From the NCBI GenBank assembly GCA_046331425.1, contig JAXLQU010000008.1:62001-126000 (forward strand): a stretch of DNA of 64,000 nt. Reading direction: 5' to 3'. Source of the DNA: JANNUT01 sp046331425 (GTDB lineage: Bacteria > Acidobacteriota > Polarisedimenticolia > J045). Below, piece by piece: positions 44,940 to 54,571 of this stretch. The position numbers were made by a program, and so were the translations under genes. Below the pieces are notes generated by a model, which was not told the DNA's origin, ran no database searches, and saw nothing but the letters and a program-made list of their open reading frames with translations. Every line of letters begins with the position of its first letter. The stretch's first letter is position 1.

Positions 44940-45496
44940 CCTCGGCATCACCCGTTTCTCCGGCCGCGGAAGCTCGCTCCTACAGCGATGTCCGCGGCCG
45001 ATTCGTCGATGGGGACATGCTCTGTTTTCGTGGCCGCGGCGTCGTCAGCATGGCGATCCGCCGCCTGACCAAGAGCCAGTACTCGCATGTCGGCCTGGTC
45101 TACACATACGAAGGTCGTGTCTACAGTCTGGAAGCGACCGGGGCCGGTGTGCGGCTCGCGTTGATGTCCGAGTTGGTGAAGCGTTATCACGGCGGGATCG
45201 ACTATTTCCAGATCGAGGGCCTTACGCCCGAGCAGCGACGCACCGCAATCTCGTTCGGCTTTCAGCAGTTGGGTAAGGCGTACAGTCATCGCGGGATAAT
45301 CCGCTTCTTCCGTTTCTTGCTGGCCGGCAATCGCGAGCGCAAGCGCAGCCGCGGCTCGTGGTTTTGCTCCGAGATCGTGGCGGAGGCGTATCGACTTGCC
45401 GGTTCCGATCTGCACCGCCGAAGCTCTGCCTACACCTCGCCTGGCGATCTCGCCGCCTCGCCCCGGGTGCAGTTCGCGTTTCGCATCAAATCGTAG
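44936..45496 (+). CDS. YiiX/NlpC-P60-like papain-fold hydrolase
   Basis: A 186-residue protein. DGDMLCFRGRG, YSHVGLVYTYEGRVYSLEA (catalytic His) and RGSWFCSEIVAEAYRLAG (catalytic Cys) appear in that order, His before Cys, as in the circularly permuted YiiX/YebB-type branch of the NlpC/P60 superfamily. Members are thought to hydrolyse amide or acyl bonds in peptides, peptidoglycan or lipids. The start is uncertain: a TTG at 44936 overlaps the stop of the isomerase gene, and no better ribosome-binding site is obvious. No signal peptide is evident. Confidence 0.8.
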   Translation: MTSASPVSPAAEARSYSDVRGRFVDGDMLCFRGRGVVSMAIRRLTKSQYSHVGLVYTYEGRVYSLEATGAGVRLALMSELVKRYHGGIDYFQIEGLTPEQRRTAISFGFQQLGKAYSHRGIIRFFRFLLAGNRERKRSRGSWFCSEIVAEAYRLAGSDLHRRSSAYTSPGDLAASPRVQFAFRIKS

Positions 45497-45646
45497 TCAG
45501 CCAGTGCCGGCCTCGATGCACGGCCTTGCTTGCCGGCGGTCTGCCGCCGATCGCCGCCGCCTGTAAATAGTTCTTTCAAACGAAACATCCAGGATTGCCC
45601 GCGCATCGTACCTCTGGCTAGAGTGTGGCTATTCCCAGGAGTGGCG

Positions 45647-45979
45647 ATGGCTGACTACTACGACTCGGAAGACCTTGGAAAGTTCGGCGACATCGGCAAG
45701 AACGCTCCGGAGCTTTGGAAGAAGTTTCTCGATTGGTACGGGGCGGTGTTCGCCGAAGGAGCCCTCACCGAGCGTGAAAAGGCGCTGATTGCATTGGGGG
45801 CAGCACACGCCGTGCAGTGCCCCTATTGCATCGATGCCTACACACAAACCTGTCTGGAAAAAGGCTCGAATCTCGAACAGATGACCGAAGCGGTGCACGT
45901 GGCTGCCGCGATTCGCGGCGGCGCTTCGCTGGTTCACGGGGTCCAGATGCGCAACGTCCACAAACGGGTGCGGATGTGA
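45647..45979 (+). CDS. carboxymuconolactone decarboxylase-like, arsenosugar-associated peroxidase-like protein
   Basis: A 110-residue AhpD-like helical protein from ATG 45647 (CAGGAGTGG ribosome-binding site). It has the AhpD/CMD CxxC motif in AVQCPYCIDAYTQTC, followed by QMTEAVHVAAAIRGGASLVHG. It is ATG-to-stop adjacent with the radical SAM gene (GTGA overlap). This pairing of a small CMD protein and the radical SAM protein ArsS is the arrangement described for arsenosugar biosynthesis loci. The usual third gene, the methyltransferase ArsM, is not in this window. It may protect or regenerate a thiol cofactor; that is inference. Confidence 0.82.
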   Translation: MADYYDSEDLGKFGDIGKNAPELWKKFLDWYGAVFAEGALTEREKALIALGAAHAVQCPYCIDAYTQTCLEKGSNLEQMTEAVHVAAAIRGGASLVHGVQMRNVHKRVRM

Positions 45980-47022
45980 GTCCTGAAAGCCTGCAGCGCG
46001 CCCATCACCGCTTGGCCCAAGCGGCCGAGCAGCGACGAGTGTTGGAGGATTCCGCCAGCCCGCGTCGACGTTTCGAGTCGGCACTTCAGGGAGCCGGATT
46101 ATTCCCGCTACGAGCCACCGGCATGACGGTCTTTCAAATCAACGTCGGCAAGCTGTGCAACCAAACCTGCGGGCACTGCCATGTCGATGCCGGCCCCGAT
46201 CGCCGCGAGGTGATGTCGCCTGAAACCGCCGAGCTATGCCTCGCCGCGCTGGCGCGCACCGAGATACCAACGGTCGATATCACCGGAGGCGCGCCCGAGT
46301 TGTGTCCGAGCTTTCGCCGCTTGGTCGAAGTGGCGCGTGCGCTCGATCGACACGTCATCGATCGCTGCAATCTCACGGTGTTGCTGCTGCCGTCACAGCG
46401 CGACCTCGCCGAGTTCTTGGCCGCGCATCGGGTCGAGATCGTGGCCAGCCTTCCGTACTATTTGGAAGAAGAGACCGACGCACAGCGCGGCGAAGGAATA
46501 TTCGGCAAGTCGATCGAAGCGCTCAAGCGTCTCAACGACTTGGGCTACGGACACAACGGCACCGGATTGCAACTCAACTTGGTCTACAACCCGGTCGGCG
46601 CGTACTTGCCGCCGGCGCAAGCGTCGATCGAAGCCGATTTCAAGCGCGAACTGGCCCGCCGCCACGGCATCGTCTTCAACCAACTGTTCACGATTACCAA
46701 CATGCCGATCAGCCGCTTTCTCGAGTTTTTGCTGCGCAGCGGCAACTACGAGCACTACATGGAGAAGCTGATCAACGCCTACAACCCTGCCGCCGCCGCC
46801 GGCGTCATGTGCCGCAACACGCTCTCGGTCGGTTGGGACGGCGTGATGTATGACTGCGACTTCAACCAGATGCTGGAGTTGCCGGTCAACCACGGCGTGC
46901 CGCGTCACATTCGCGACTTCGACCCGCAGCGATTGCACCAGCGCGAGATCGTGATTGGCCAGCACTGCTTCGGTTGTACCGCCGGGGCAGGCTCTAGCTG
47001 CGGCGGGTCGGTCGTGTCGTAG
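45976..47022 (+). CDS. arsS: arsenosugar biosynthesis-type radical SAM protein ArsS
   Basis: A 348-residue protein from GTG 45976, overlapping the upstream stop by 4 bp. The iron-sulfur motif is CNQTCGHCH (C61, C65, C68). ITGGAPELCPSFRRLVE is a GGE-like SAM-binding loop, and NLVYNPVGAYLPPAQ, VFNQLFTITNMPISRFLEFL and YNPAAAAGVMCRNTLSVGWDG are typical of ArsS. The Cys-rich C-terminus (QHCFGCTAGAGSSCGG) should bind another cluster. ArsS probably attaches the 5'-deoxyadenosyl group to dimethylarsenite. Some homologues carry selenocysteine; no in-frame stop is seen here. Confidence 0.88.
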   Translation: MSPESLQRAHHRLAQAAEQRRVLEDSASPRRRFESALQGAGLFPLRATGMTVFQINVGKLCNQTCGHCHVDAGPDRREVMSPETAELCLAALARTEIPTVDITGGAPELCPSFRRLVEVARALDRHVIDRCNLTVLLLPSQRDLAEFLAAHRVEIVASLPYYLEEETDAQRGEGIFGKSIEALKRLNDLGYGHNGTGLQLNLVYNPVGAYLPPAQASIEADFKRELARRHGIVFNQLFTITNMPISRFLEFLLRSGNYEHYMEKLINAYNPAAAAGVMCRNTLSVGWDGVMYDCDFNQMLELPVNHGVPRHIRDFDPQRLHQREIVIGQHCFGCTAGAGSSCGGSVVS

Positions 47023-47029
47023 GGCCCGT

Positions 47030-49098
47030 CTACATCGCCACCCGCAGCGGCGATGACGGAGCCGGCCAGACGCCCTTCACCTGTGCGCGCCCTGCGCCAA
47101 AGACCAAGAACGAGTACTTGCCGTAGTGCACGATCTTCTGCATCACCACGTCCAACTGCGGCGCACGCAACACATCCACCACCAACAACACTCCCGTGCC
47201 CGGTTTGGGGTTGTCCAGTGTCAGCACGATCGCCGCGTCTTCCTCGCTCGATCCACCGACCGAGGTCGCCAATCGCGCCGCGTCCATCACCACACCTGCC
47301 GGCAACTTCACCAAGGAACCGAGCGCGGTGTCGGCCGGTCGACCCAGCCACAACACACGCTGCGCCTGCGCGAGCATCTCTGGCGTCACGTCGAGATCGC
47401 GACGCACCGGGATCTTCCCCTCCCCCACCTTGTCGGCAATTCGCCGCGCCGTTTCGAGCAACCCATCACGCCCCGAGCCCAACACGATCAAGTCGGGAGG
47501 AGCCGCCAAGTAGCGAGCCAACGATGCCGGCACTTCTTCCGCGGACAGCCGGCGGAACAGATCGACCTCAGGGTCGATTACCACCTCGCCGACGGTGACA
47601 CCGGCGGGCAACGACACGTGACCTTCACCCTGCCCCGTGGCTTGAATCGAACCGAAGCCGTCGAACACGCGGCCGTTGGTCTCGCGCGCATCCATCGGCA
47701 CCATCATCTGCCAGCCGGGCGTCGCCGAGAGCGTTACCTTCACCGCCGACTTCTCGTCGTTGGAGACGATACGGGGCTTTCCCACGCCCAGTTCCGGTGC
47801 ACCCGGAGTGTTGACCCACTGCTTGAAGAACCACGAGAGGTCCGTTTCAGCCGTGCGCGAAAACACGTCTTGAATGTTGCCCCACGACGCCTCTTTGTAT
47901 TTGAACTCGTAGAACAGTTGCCGCACTGCCTGCTGGAATTTGTCGGGGCCCAACTGCACGCGCAGCATGTGGAAGATCATCGCCACCTTGCCGTAACCGA
48001 TCGCTCGCTCGCGCGCGTCGTGACGCTCGCGGAAATCGGCGACGGCGTCGTCCTTGCCGTGCGCGGTGTACTCGCGATAGTCGCGCAGGATCTGCGTGCG
48101 ATAGTCGCGACCCCCGTCGCGGTTTTCCTCGGCCGAGAATGCATGGTCGGCCATGTAGGCCGTAAGCCCCTCGCACCAATTCCCTTGCGTGCGATCGACG
48201 TACACGCCGTTGCCCCACCAATCGTGCAGCACTTCGTGCCCCAGCGAGGTCTTGACGATGAACGGCAGCCGCATCACCGCGCCGCCCAACAGCGTCATCG
48301 ACGGCAAGCCATACCCGGTGGGAAGAATGTGTTCCACCACCAGAAACTGGGGCCACGGGTGCGGACCGACCTCGGCTGTGAAGCGCTTGAGGTAATCGCC
48401 GGTCGCCAAGAGATACGTGTTGGCCAGTTCGGAAGGCGTTCCAGGAAGTGTGTAGACAGCGACGCGCTGGCCGTTGATCTCGTCTTCCATCACCAACCAG
48501 GGAGCGGCCGCAATGTCCAGCCCCTCGAGTGGGTTGACCGTGTCGTAGGTTTCGGTGCCGTCGCCGTTGCGCGTGAGCTTGCCGGGGGCGACCAGCCTCC
48601 AACCCTCGGGCAGCTTGCTCGTCACGATGTAGCGCGACAGCGGCGCGTTGGGGACGGTGGGGTACCAGGCACGCCCGGCAAGAAGGCGCCGTCGGGGCTG
48701 AGGTAACCGTTGGGGAGATCGGTGACCTCGTTGCGATTGAATTTGTAGTCGTTGGGGAGCGCGGGCGGGGTGCCGGACCATCTCGTGTGGAGGGCGAGCG
48801 GCGCCTCGGTTGGGTGCTTGGGGAGTCGGATCGTGTAGCGGTGCTCGCCGTCCTTGGCGGTTTCCTCCGTGAATTTTAGTGGTTTGCCGGAGAAGGCGAC
48901 GTCGGTCAGTCGGTAGGTAGGGCTGAGGGTGAGGACGACCGACTTGAGTGAGGTGGGGGCGATGGAGAGGGTCGCTTCGGCGGAGAGTGATCGGGTGGAG
49001 GGGTCGAGCGTGACGCGGATTTCGTGAGTTGGGAGATCCGACGCTCCGACAGGGATCACCGATGCGATTGCGATGGGGACTAGCAACAGTCGTTTCAT
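47030..49098 (-). pseudogene. M1-family-like exported aminopeptidase, disrupted by a frameshift
   Basis: The N-terminal part starts at ATG 49098 (MKRLLLVPIAIASVIPVGAS, a signal peptide) and reads through GYLSPDGAFLPG before the frame is lost near 48665-48680. The rest continues in another frame from about WYPTVPNAPLSRYIVTS. A single one-base loss joins the two. The zinc site is HEVLHDWWGNGV (HExxH), with the downstream Glu in NWCEGLTAYMA. A C-terminal part with LFVFG-like beta strands follows. With the frame repaired the protein would be about 690 residues and complete, so this could be a recent mutation or a sequencing error. It converges with arsS (7-bp gap). Confidence 0.75.
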
Positions 49099-49567
49099 AG
49101 ACAGATCGTAGCCTCGTAGCGAGCCGATTGAAACGAGGTAAGCATCAAGCCTGCGAAGTGGTACGCAGGGGCGCTTCTCGGGCTAGTGTCATCGCAGGTT
49201 GGATCATTTCATGAGCCAGGTTCCATCGAGAGGCCGTTGAATCGACTGATCACGAACGGTAGAGATAATCCAAACAAATCACGCAAAGGTGCCTGCAAGA
49301 AAAGGGGCTCGCGAGCGCGGTAGCCGCCATCACAATTCCGTCTCCCGAGTGCCAGCCTGTGCTACTTCCATGCCCGGCCCGAACGTCAGTCAGACGGTCC
49401 AGGAATGTTCGGGATTCGCTTCACGACCATCCAATGATCCAGAAATGAACACCACGCGAAGACCTGGCAGGGCGATTGCTTAGTTGACGACCGTGATGTC
49501 GCGCGGGGTGTCGTGCCTACGGCGTCCGGGGAACGCGCACAGCAATGGCACTATCATCGGAGGGGTT
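49099..49567. other. 469-bp intergenic region, no gene seen
   Basis: No supported coding frame. It separates the M1-like gene (minus) and the DUF1800 gene (plus), so both promoters should be here. CGGAGGGG at about 49559-49565 is the ribosome-binding site of the next gene. Base composition is less GC-rich than to the left. Confidence 0.45.
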
Positions 49568-52216
49568 ATGCACGTTCGCCGTTGGGTTGACCATTCGGCC
49601 GCAATTCTGGTGATTGCCCTTGTCACCGCTGCGTCGACACTCACTGCTTTCTCGCAAACAACGACCGTTCGGGTGTCGCCCTCGTCCAAGCAGGTCGATA
49701 TCGGCAGGAAGGCAGCTTTCAAGGCGGTCGTTGACGGTCCTGGCTCAAGAGATGGAGTGGACTGGTACGTCGACAATGTTCTGGGTGGCAACGCCACAGT
49801 CGGATTCATCAGTCCGCAGGGGATCTACACAGGTGGCGATACGTTTAACGGTAGGACGGTCGTGGTGACCGCACGATCGAAGTCTACGGGAGTCACGGGA
49901 CAGGCGAACGTTCTCATTCTCTTTCCGCCGCCTGTGGTGTCGAGCGTAACGCCTTCTCACATCAAGTTCGGTCCGCAGGAAGTAGTGATTAAGGGCAACT
50001 GGTTTCTGTCCTCTGCCCGAGTACTGGTTGGCGGCCAACCTATCCCGGCGCGTCGCGAGTCACGGCTAGAGATGCGCGCATGGCCCATCGTGACACTCAA
50101 CACGCCAGGGAAGTTATCTCTTGTCGTTGAGAATGACGTCCCTTCTCCGCGCCGCTCAGTGCCCCGCGTGCTTATCGTTTCCAAGCCACAGGTGAAAGGG
50201 GTGAAGGTCAGCCCAGCCTCAGCGTCACTTAAGGGCGCTACTGAAATGAAATTCGTGGCAGAGATGATGGGGATGTCGAATTCAGCGATGTTCGATTGGG
50301 CCGTGAATGGGATCACGGGTGGCGACGAGATTGTCGGCAAGATCGATGAGTACGGCTTCTACACCGCACCGGATCTGCCTCCGACGCCAGCGACCGTACA
50401 GATCTCTGCGACGACAATGTCGAAACCAGCAATGGCTGGTGCAGCATCAGTCACCATCTTGCCTCCCACGCCGCTGCTCGCAGCGGTATTCCCGCTCGGT
50501 GTACGCCCAGGTACGGTTGGCATCGCGCTTCGCGGGAGTGGCTTCATGCCGGGAGCTCAGGTGCTCTTCAACGACCAACCACTCACCACCACCTGGGAGA
50601 ACTCTCACGCACTCAGAGTTACGATCACGGTTCCAAACGGTAGCGCGCGGTCAGCGAACGTTCAGGTCGTAAACCCGCCACCATCTAACGAACGTAGTTA
50701 CGTACTAAAGCTACCGATCTTGACTGATCCAGCAACCACGAACTACAAGGCGAGCCTGCAGGATGCGGGGCGCCTCCTGGAGCAGGCCAGTTTCGGGCCG
50801 AGTACCGCGACCATCGATCAGGTACGCGAGCTTGGGATCGAGGGTTGGTTGGATCAACAGTTTCAGTCAGTCGAGTACCAGTACTCGGAACTCCCACAGA
50901 GCATGGAGCGGCAGAGAGACTTCGTGGAGCGAAGCTTCTCGAGCCACACTATGGTGGCACCCGATCAACTGAGGCAACGCACTGTGTTCGCGCTCGGGCA
51001 GCTTCTCGTCGTTTCAACCAACAAGGTTCGTGACCAGCGAGCGCTGCTCGGTTGGCAAAGAATGCTCAGCGCGAATGCATTCGGAAACTACCGCGAGCTG
51101 CTCGAACGCGTGACACTAAACCCTGCCATGGGGAAATACCTTGACCTCGTAAATAGTGAGAAAGCGTCAAGCGACGGGACGCATTCCCCAAATGAGAACT
51201 ACGCCCGCGAGCTAATGCAGCTTTTTTCGATCGGCCTCGTAGAGCTCAACCTGGACGGAACCCCTCGACTTGATGGCGCTGGTAGAGAGATCCCCACCTA
51301 CACTCAGAGCACAATCACCGAGTTTGCTCGCGCGCTGACGGGTTGGGGGTATGCAGTTGAGCCCGGGAGCGGGTTCACTTGGCCGACGCGCGAATACTAC
51401 GGTGCCCCACTTGAGCCCTTCGAGCCGATGCACGACAACAATGCGAAAACACTCCTTCGCGGAACGGTGGTGCCAGCTGGGGGCGGAGTTCGCAGCGACC
51501 TGCAAGCAGTGCTGGACAACGTGTTTCAACATCCGAATGTCGGGCCCTTCGTCTCCACGCGGCTGATCCGTCACTTCGTCACCAGTAATCCCTCGCCAGC
51601 GTACATCGGGCGCGTAGCCACAGTGTTCAATGACAATGGGCGAGGCACTCGGGGCGATCTCAAAGCGGTCATTCGAGCGATCCTTTTGGACCCCGAGGCT
51701 CGCACTCCGTCGACTTCTGCCAACCGGGGGAAGCTAAAAGAACCGATTCTCTATTTCACCTCGGTCGCTCGAGCATTCGACGGACAGTTGATCGCCGGGA
51801 TGGAGTTCGCGCCGCTCGTCACGCAGCAGGTTGGCGAGTCGCTTCTGGAGTCGCCGACGGTGTTTAACTTCTTCTCGCCGATGCACAAGGTAGGTGACAC
51901 AGGCCTGTATGGTCCGGAGTTCCAGATCTACAGCCCTGTGGCCTCGGTTGCTCGGAATAACTGGGTGTTCTCACTCCTGAACGATTCATTCTGGCGAAGC
52001 CTCAGAATCAACACAGGTCCGTATGTGTCTAGCGCTGGCGACCCCGCTCGTTTGGTTGACCTTATTAACACTAATTTGTTCTATCAAAGGATGTCGCCGG
52101 CGCTGCGGGACGAACTGATAAGTACGGTAGCTCAGCAGTCAGATGATCCCGGGCGACGGGCAATGAGTGCCATCTGGCTTGCGGTCACTTCCGGCGAATA
52201 CCTGGTCCAGCACTAA
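49568..52216 (+). CDS. exported DUF1800-family protein with N-terminal Ig/IPT-like domains
   Basis: An 882-residue protein with a signal peptide (HSAAILVIALVTAASTLTAFS). Residues ~30-390 form bacterial Ig-like and IPT/TIG-like beta domains (VSPSSKQVDIGRKAAFKAVV, VTPSHIKFGPQEVVIKGNW, FPLGVRPGTVGIALRGSGF). The DUF1800 domain starts near residue 400 (AGRLLEQASFGPSTATIDQV, LDQQFQSV, RQRTVFALGQLLVVS, HSPNENYARELMQLFSIGL, RALTGWGY, LLESPTVFNFFSP). DUF1800 proteins are exported, of unknown function, and almost always sit beside a DUF1501 gene, as here (19 bp downstream). Confidence 0.9.
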   Translation: MHVRRWVDHSAAILVIALVTAASTLTAFSQTTTVRVSPSSKQVDIGRKAAFKAVVDGPGSRDGVDWYVDNVLGGNATVGFISPQGIYTGGDTFNGRTVVVTARSKSTGVTGQANVLILFPPPVVSSVTPSHIKFGPQEVVIKGNWFLSSARVLVGGQPIPARRESRLEMRAWPIVTLNTPGKLSLVVENDVPSPRRSVPRVLIVSKPQVKGVKVSPASASLKGATEMKFVAEMMGMSNSAMFDWAVNGITGGDEIVGKIDEYGFYTAPDLPPTPATVQISATTMSKPAMAGAASVTILPPTPLLAAVFPLGVRPGTVGIALRGSGFMPGAQVLFNDQPLTTTWENSHALRVTITVPNGSARSANVQVVNPPPSNERSYVLKLPILTDPATTNYKASLQDAGRLLEQASFGPSTATIDQVRELGIEGWLDQQFQSVEYQYSELPQSMERQRDFVERSFSSHTMVAPDQLRQRTVFALGQLLVVSTNKVRDQRALLGWQRMLSANAFGNYRELLERVTLNPAMGKYLDLVNSEKASSDGTHSPNENYARELMQLFSIGLVELNLDGTPRLDGAGREIPTYTQSTITEFARALTGWGYAVEPGSGFTWPTREYYGAPLEPFEPMHDNNAKTLLRGTVVPAGGGVRSDLQAVLDNVFQHPNVGPFVSTRLIRHFVTSNPSPAYIGRVATVFNDNGRGTRGDLKAVIRAILLDPEARTPSTSANRGKLKEPILYFTSVARAFDGQLIAGMEFAPLVTQQVGESLLESPTVFNFFSPMHKVGDTGLYGPEFQIYSPVASVARNNWVFSLLNDSFWRSLRINTGPYVSSAGDPARLVDLINTNLFYQRMSPALRDELISTVAQQSDDPGRRAMSAIWLAVTSGEYLVQH

Positions 52217-52235
52217 CGACACAAGGAGCACACTC

Positions 52236-53568
52236 ATGTCTCAGCATCGAGCGTCACGTCGCGAGTTCCTGAAGGTCGTTGGGAAGGGTGCCACGCTTTT
52301 GGGAGTGGGAGCGGGAATCAGTCGCTTCACGAACTGGAACGCGTATGCCGCAGGGGCCGACTACCGCGCCCTAGTGTGTGTGTTTCTCTACGGAGGCAAC
52401 GACAGCAACAATCTAATCGTGCCGCTAGACACAAGATCCTGGCAGCAGTACCAGCGCACGCGCGGAAATCTGGCACTCCCACAAGCACAACTACATAAGG
52501 TTGGCACCAGCGCAGCGCGTGACTTCGGCTTCCACCCGTCCCTTGGTCTAATTCAACAGCAGTATCAAGCGGGGCGCTTGGCGGTCCTTGCCAACGTAGG
52601 AATGCTCGTACAACCGACAACGCGTGAACAGGTCCGCGCCGGATCGGCACCACTTCCCGATCAGCTTTTTTCTCATGAGGACCAAACCGAACAGATGCAG
52701 TCAGCGCATCCGGAGCAATCTGTCTCGGGCTGGGGTGGGCGTGCGATGGACCACTTGCTGTCACTGAACGGCGCTGCGTCATTCCCGCCGTCGCTGTCGA
52801 TGCGCGGCACAACCCTCTTTACCACCGGCGAGAGCTTCCAGACCGCAGGGCTGGGTGACGGCTCATTGGAGATGCGTGCGCTCAACCTGTGGCATCAACA
52901 GGATCCGAGAACGTGAACCGCCGCGTACCAGGAAATTCTGCAGATGGACAGCGGAATGCGACTCGTTCAGGAAGCCAACAAGGTGAACGTCAAGGCACGG
53001 GAGATGCAGGAAATTCTTCGTAACTCCTCCTCAACACCGTTGGCAACGCAGTTTCCCAATAGCGATCTGGGCGATCAACTGGCAGAGGTTGCCCGTTACA
53101 TACAGATTCGCAACGAGCTCGGCCTAAAGCGCCAAGTCTTCTTCTGCGGCACAGGCGGGTACGATACGCATTCCGATCAGCTTTCGAATCAGGCGCGGCT
53201 ATTCACTACGCTTAGCGAGGCGATGGACGCTTTCTACCGCGCGACCGTCGAGATTGGTGAAGATCAGCGCCGGCGACCACTTCGAGTTCGAGCTCGGCAA
53301 GAACTCAACTCGAACGGCAACACCGCCAGTTCTACCATTCGTAGGCGGCGCTGTCCGCGGCGGCGATCTCTATGGGACCTTCCCCACACTCGAACTTCGA
53401 GGGCCGGATGACGCTGGCGATCGTGGCGTGTGGATTCCGTCTACCGCTCTCGACCAGTACGGCTCGACGTTGGCGACTTGGTTCGGCGTCGAGCAGCCAG
53501 ACCTAGAGCAGCGTCTTTCCAACTCTACGAACTTCGACGCCCGCGATCTTGGTTTCCTGTCAACGTGA
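52236..53568 (+). pseudogene. DUF1501-family Tat-exported protein, broken by stop and frameshift
   Basis: Starts at ATG 52236 behind AAGGAG with a twin-arginine signal (ASRREFLKVVGKGATLLGVGAG). VFLYGGNDSNNLIVPLD and FGFHPSLGLIQQQYQAGRLAVLANVG are typical of DUF1501. The frame has TGA at 52914-52916 (after HQQDPRT) and continues in the same frame with YQEILQMDSGMRLVQEAN and FFCGTGGYDTHSDQ. Near 53255-53330 the frame shifts and the expected FGRT-type segment is scrambled or partly deleted. It then resumes as GGAVRGGDLYGTFPTLEL and IPSTALDQYGSTLATWFGV. CGA to TGA is the likely origin of the stop. The intact DUF1800 partner is upstream. Confidence 0.8.
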
Positions 53569-53779
53569 GACTGACCCGGCGGACTGACCTTTGTGAAAGG
53601 CTCAGATAGAACAGTTGCTTTCCTCAGACGCCCGCCCTTCCAGAACTCTCAGACTGCCTTTCACGTCCGATCAGATCCATTGAATCGAGGCTTGCGCGAG
53701 ACATTGCCTTCGGATGAGAGGACAAACGGGTCCTGACTCGCGCGCGCCGGCCAACACCGGCAATCCTCCAGCATCCTGC

Positions 53780-54571
53780 TCAGGCGAGTCGGCGTACGAC
53801 TGACCTATGGAGACGTTCTGTCCTAGCAACGAGTCCGGTGCCGTCCCCAAATCGCCTGTGTCGTTGTGCCTGTAGGCGCACCGCGGCCTGATTGAAGAGC
53901 CTGCTGTAGAACGGTTTCACGAATGTCGTTAACAGGCGTTCCGGCATCGTTCTCAATGGAGGAAGAGGATCGTCCGAAAACCGATAGAGACAACTGCGGG
54001 CGCGAAGCGGAAATCTGCCGGCGGGTTTCGCTGCTGTTGAAGATTCCGCGAATGCTGCTGTCGATCCGAATCCTCCTGATCTAAACCTTCTCGAAGCTTC
54101 TGAAACGGGCTGATGCAGAGCCCGCCTGCGCGGAACGACACTGATTTCAGTCACCAGCTGATTCATATATTTCATTGAGAAGTTCAACTCCCCTGCACAA
54201 AGATCTTCAGCGACCTCCGGCTCTGGCAAGGACTGAAGCCGATAGTGACGGTATGTAGGGAATACCCACCGATCCCCCTCCGGCACGGCATCGATCCAGT
54301 GGGGGTGAAGATGCAAGCCCAGCTCATGGCCGGCTCGAACCAATGTCTCCAATTGCGCCTTGACGCGGTGAGTCTTCTCACGCCAGCAGGCGTGACGTTC
54401 GAACTGCTCAAGGCAAAGCGTATCGATGAAGAACGTGCCGCGCATTTTCCACTTGATCATGAGTGCGTTGATCGCTTCCGTCGGCTCGAGCATACAACGC
54501 TCAATGGTGCCAGATTCGCGAAAGTAGAGTTCATAGTCGAATGTCAACGAGACGTTGCGAAGGCTGCTCAT
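53780..54571 (-). CDS. NodB-like polysaccharide deacetylase-type protein, possibly frame-disrupted
   Basis: The start MSSLRNVSLTFDYELYF overlaps the stop of the flippase gene as ATGA. VSLTFDYELYF with the metal-binding Asp, GTFFIDTLCLEQFERH and ELGLHLHPHWIDA (HxxxH-type site) identify a carbohydrate esterase 4-like NodB domain, which removes N-acetyl groups from glycans. After about residue 150 the frame becomes doubtful: FRAGGLCISPFQKLREGLDQE and then FRIDSSIRGIFNSS lie in the other two minus-strand frames, suggesting indels near 54080-54140. The C-terminal 110 residues as read here may be wrong. It is the last gene of the glycan cluster. Confidence 0.6.
   Translation of the reverse strand: MSSLRNVSLTFDYELYFRESGTIERCMLEPTEAINALMIKWKMRGTFFIDTLCLEQFERHACWREKTHRVKAQLETLVRAGHELGLHLHPHWIDAVPEGDRWVFPTYRHYRLQSLPEPEVAEDLCAGELNFSMKYMNQLVTEISVVPRRRALHQPVSEASRRFRSGGFGSTAAFAESSTAAKPAGRFPLRARSCLYRFSDDPLPPLRTMPERLLTTFVKPFYSRLFNQAAVRLQAQRHRRFGDGTGLVARTERLHRSVVRRLA

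Noticed and set aside
47126..48706. 526-codon plus-strand reading frame opposite the M1-like gene
   Set aside because: His/Arg/Gln-rich antisense artefact of high-GC codon usage; the minus strand has the zinc motif.
49289..49483. 64-codon plus-strand frame in the 49.1-49.6 kb gap
   Set aside because: No ribosome-binding site, signal peptide or recognisable pattern.
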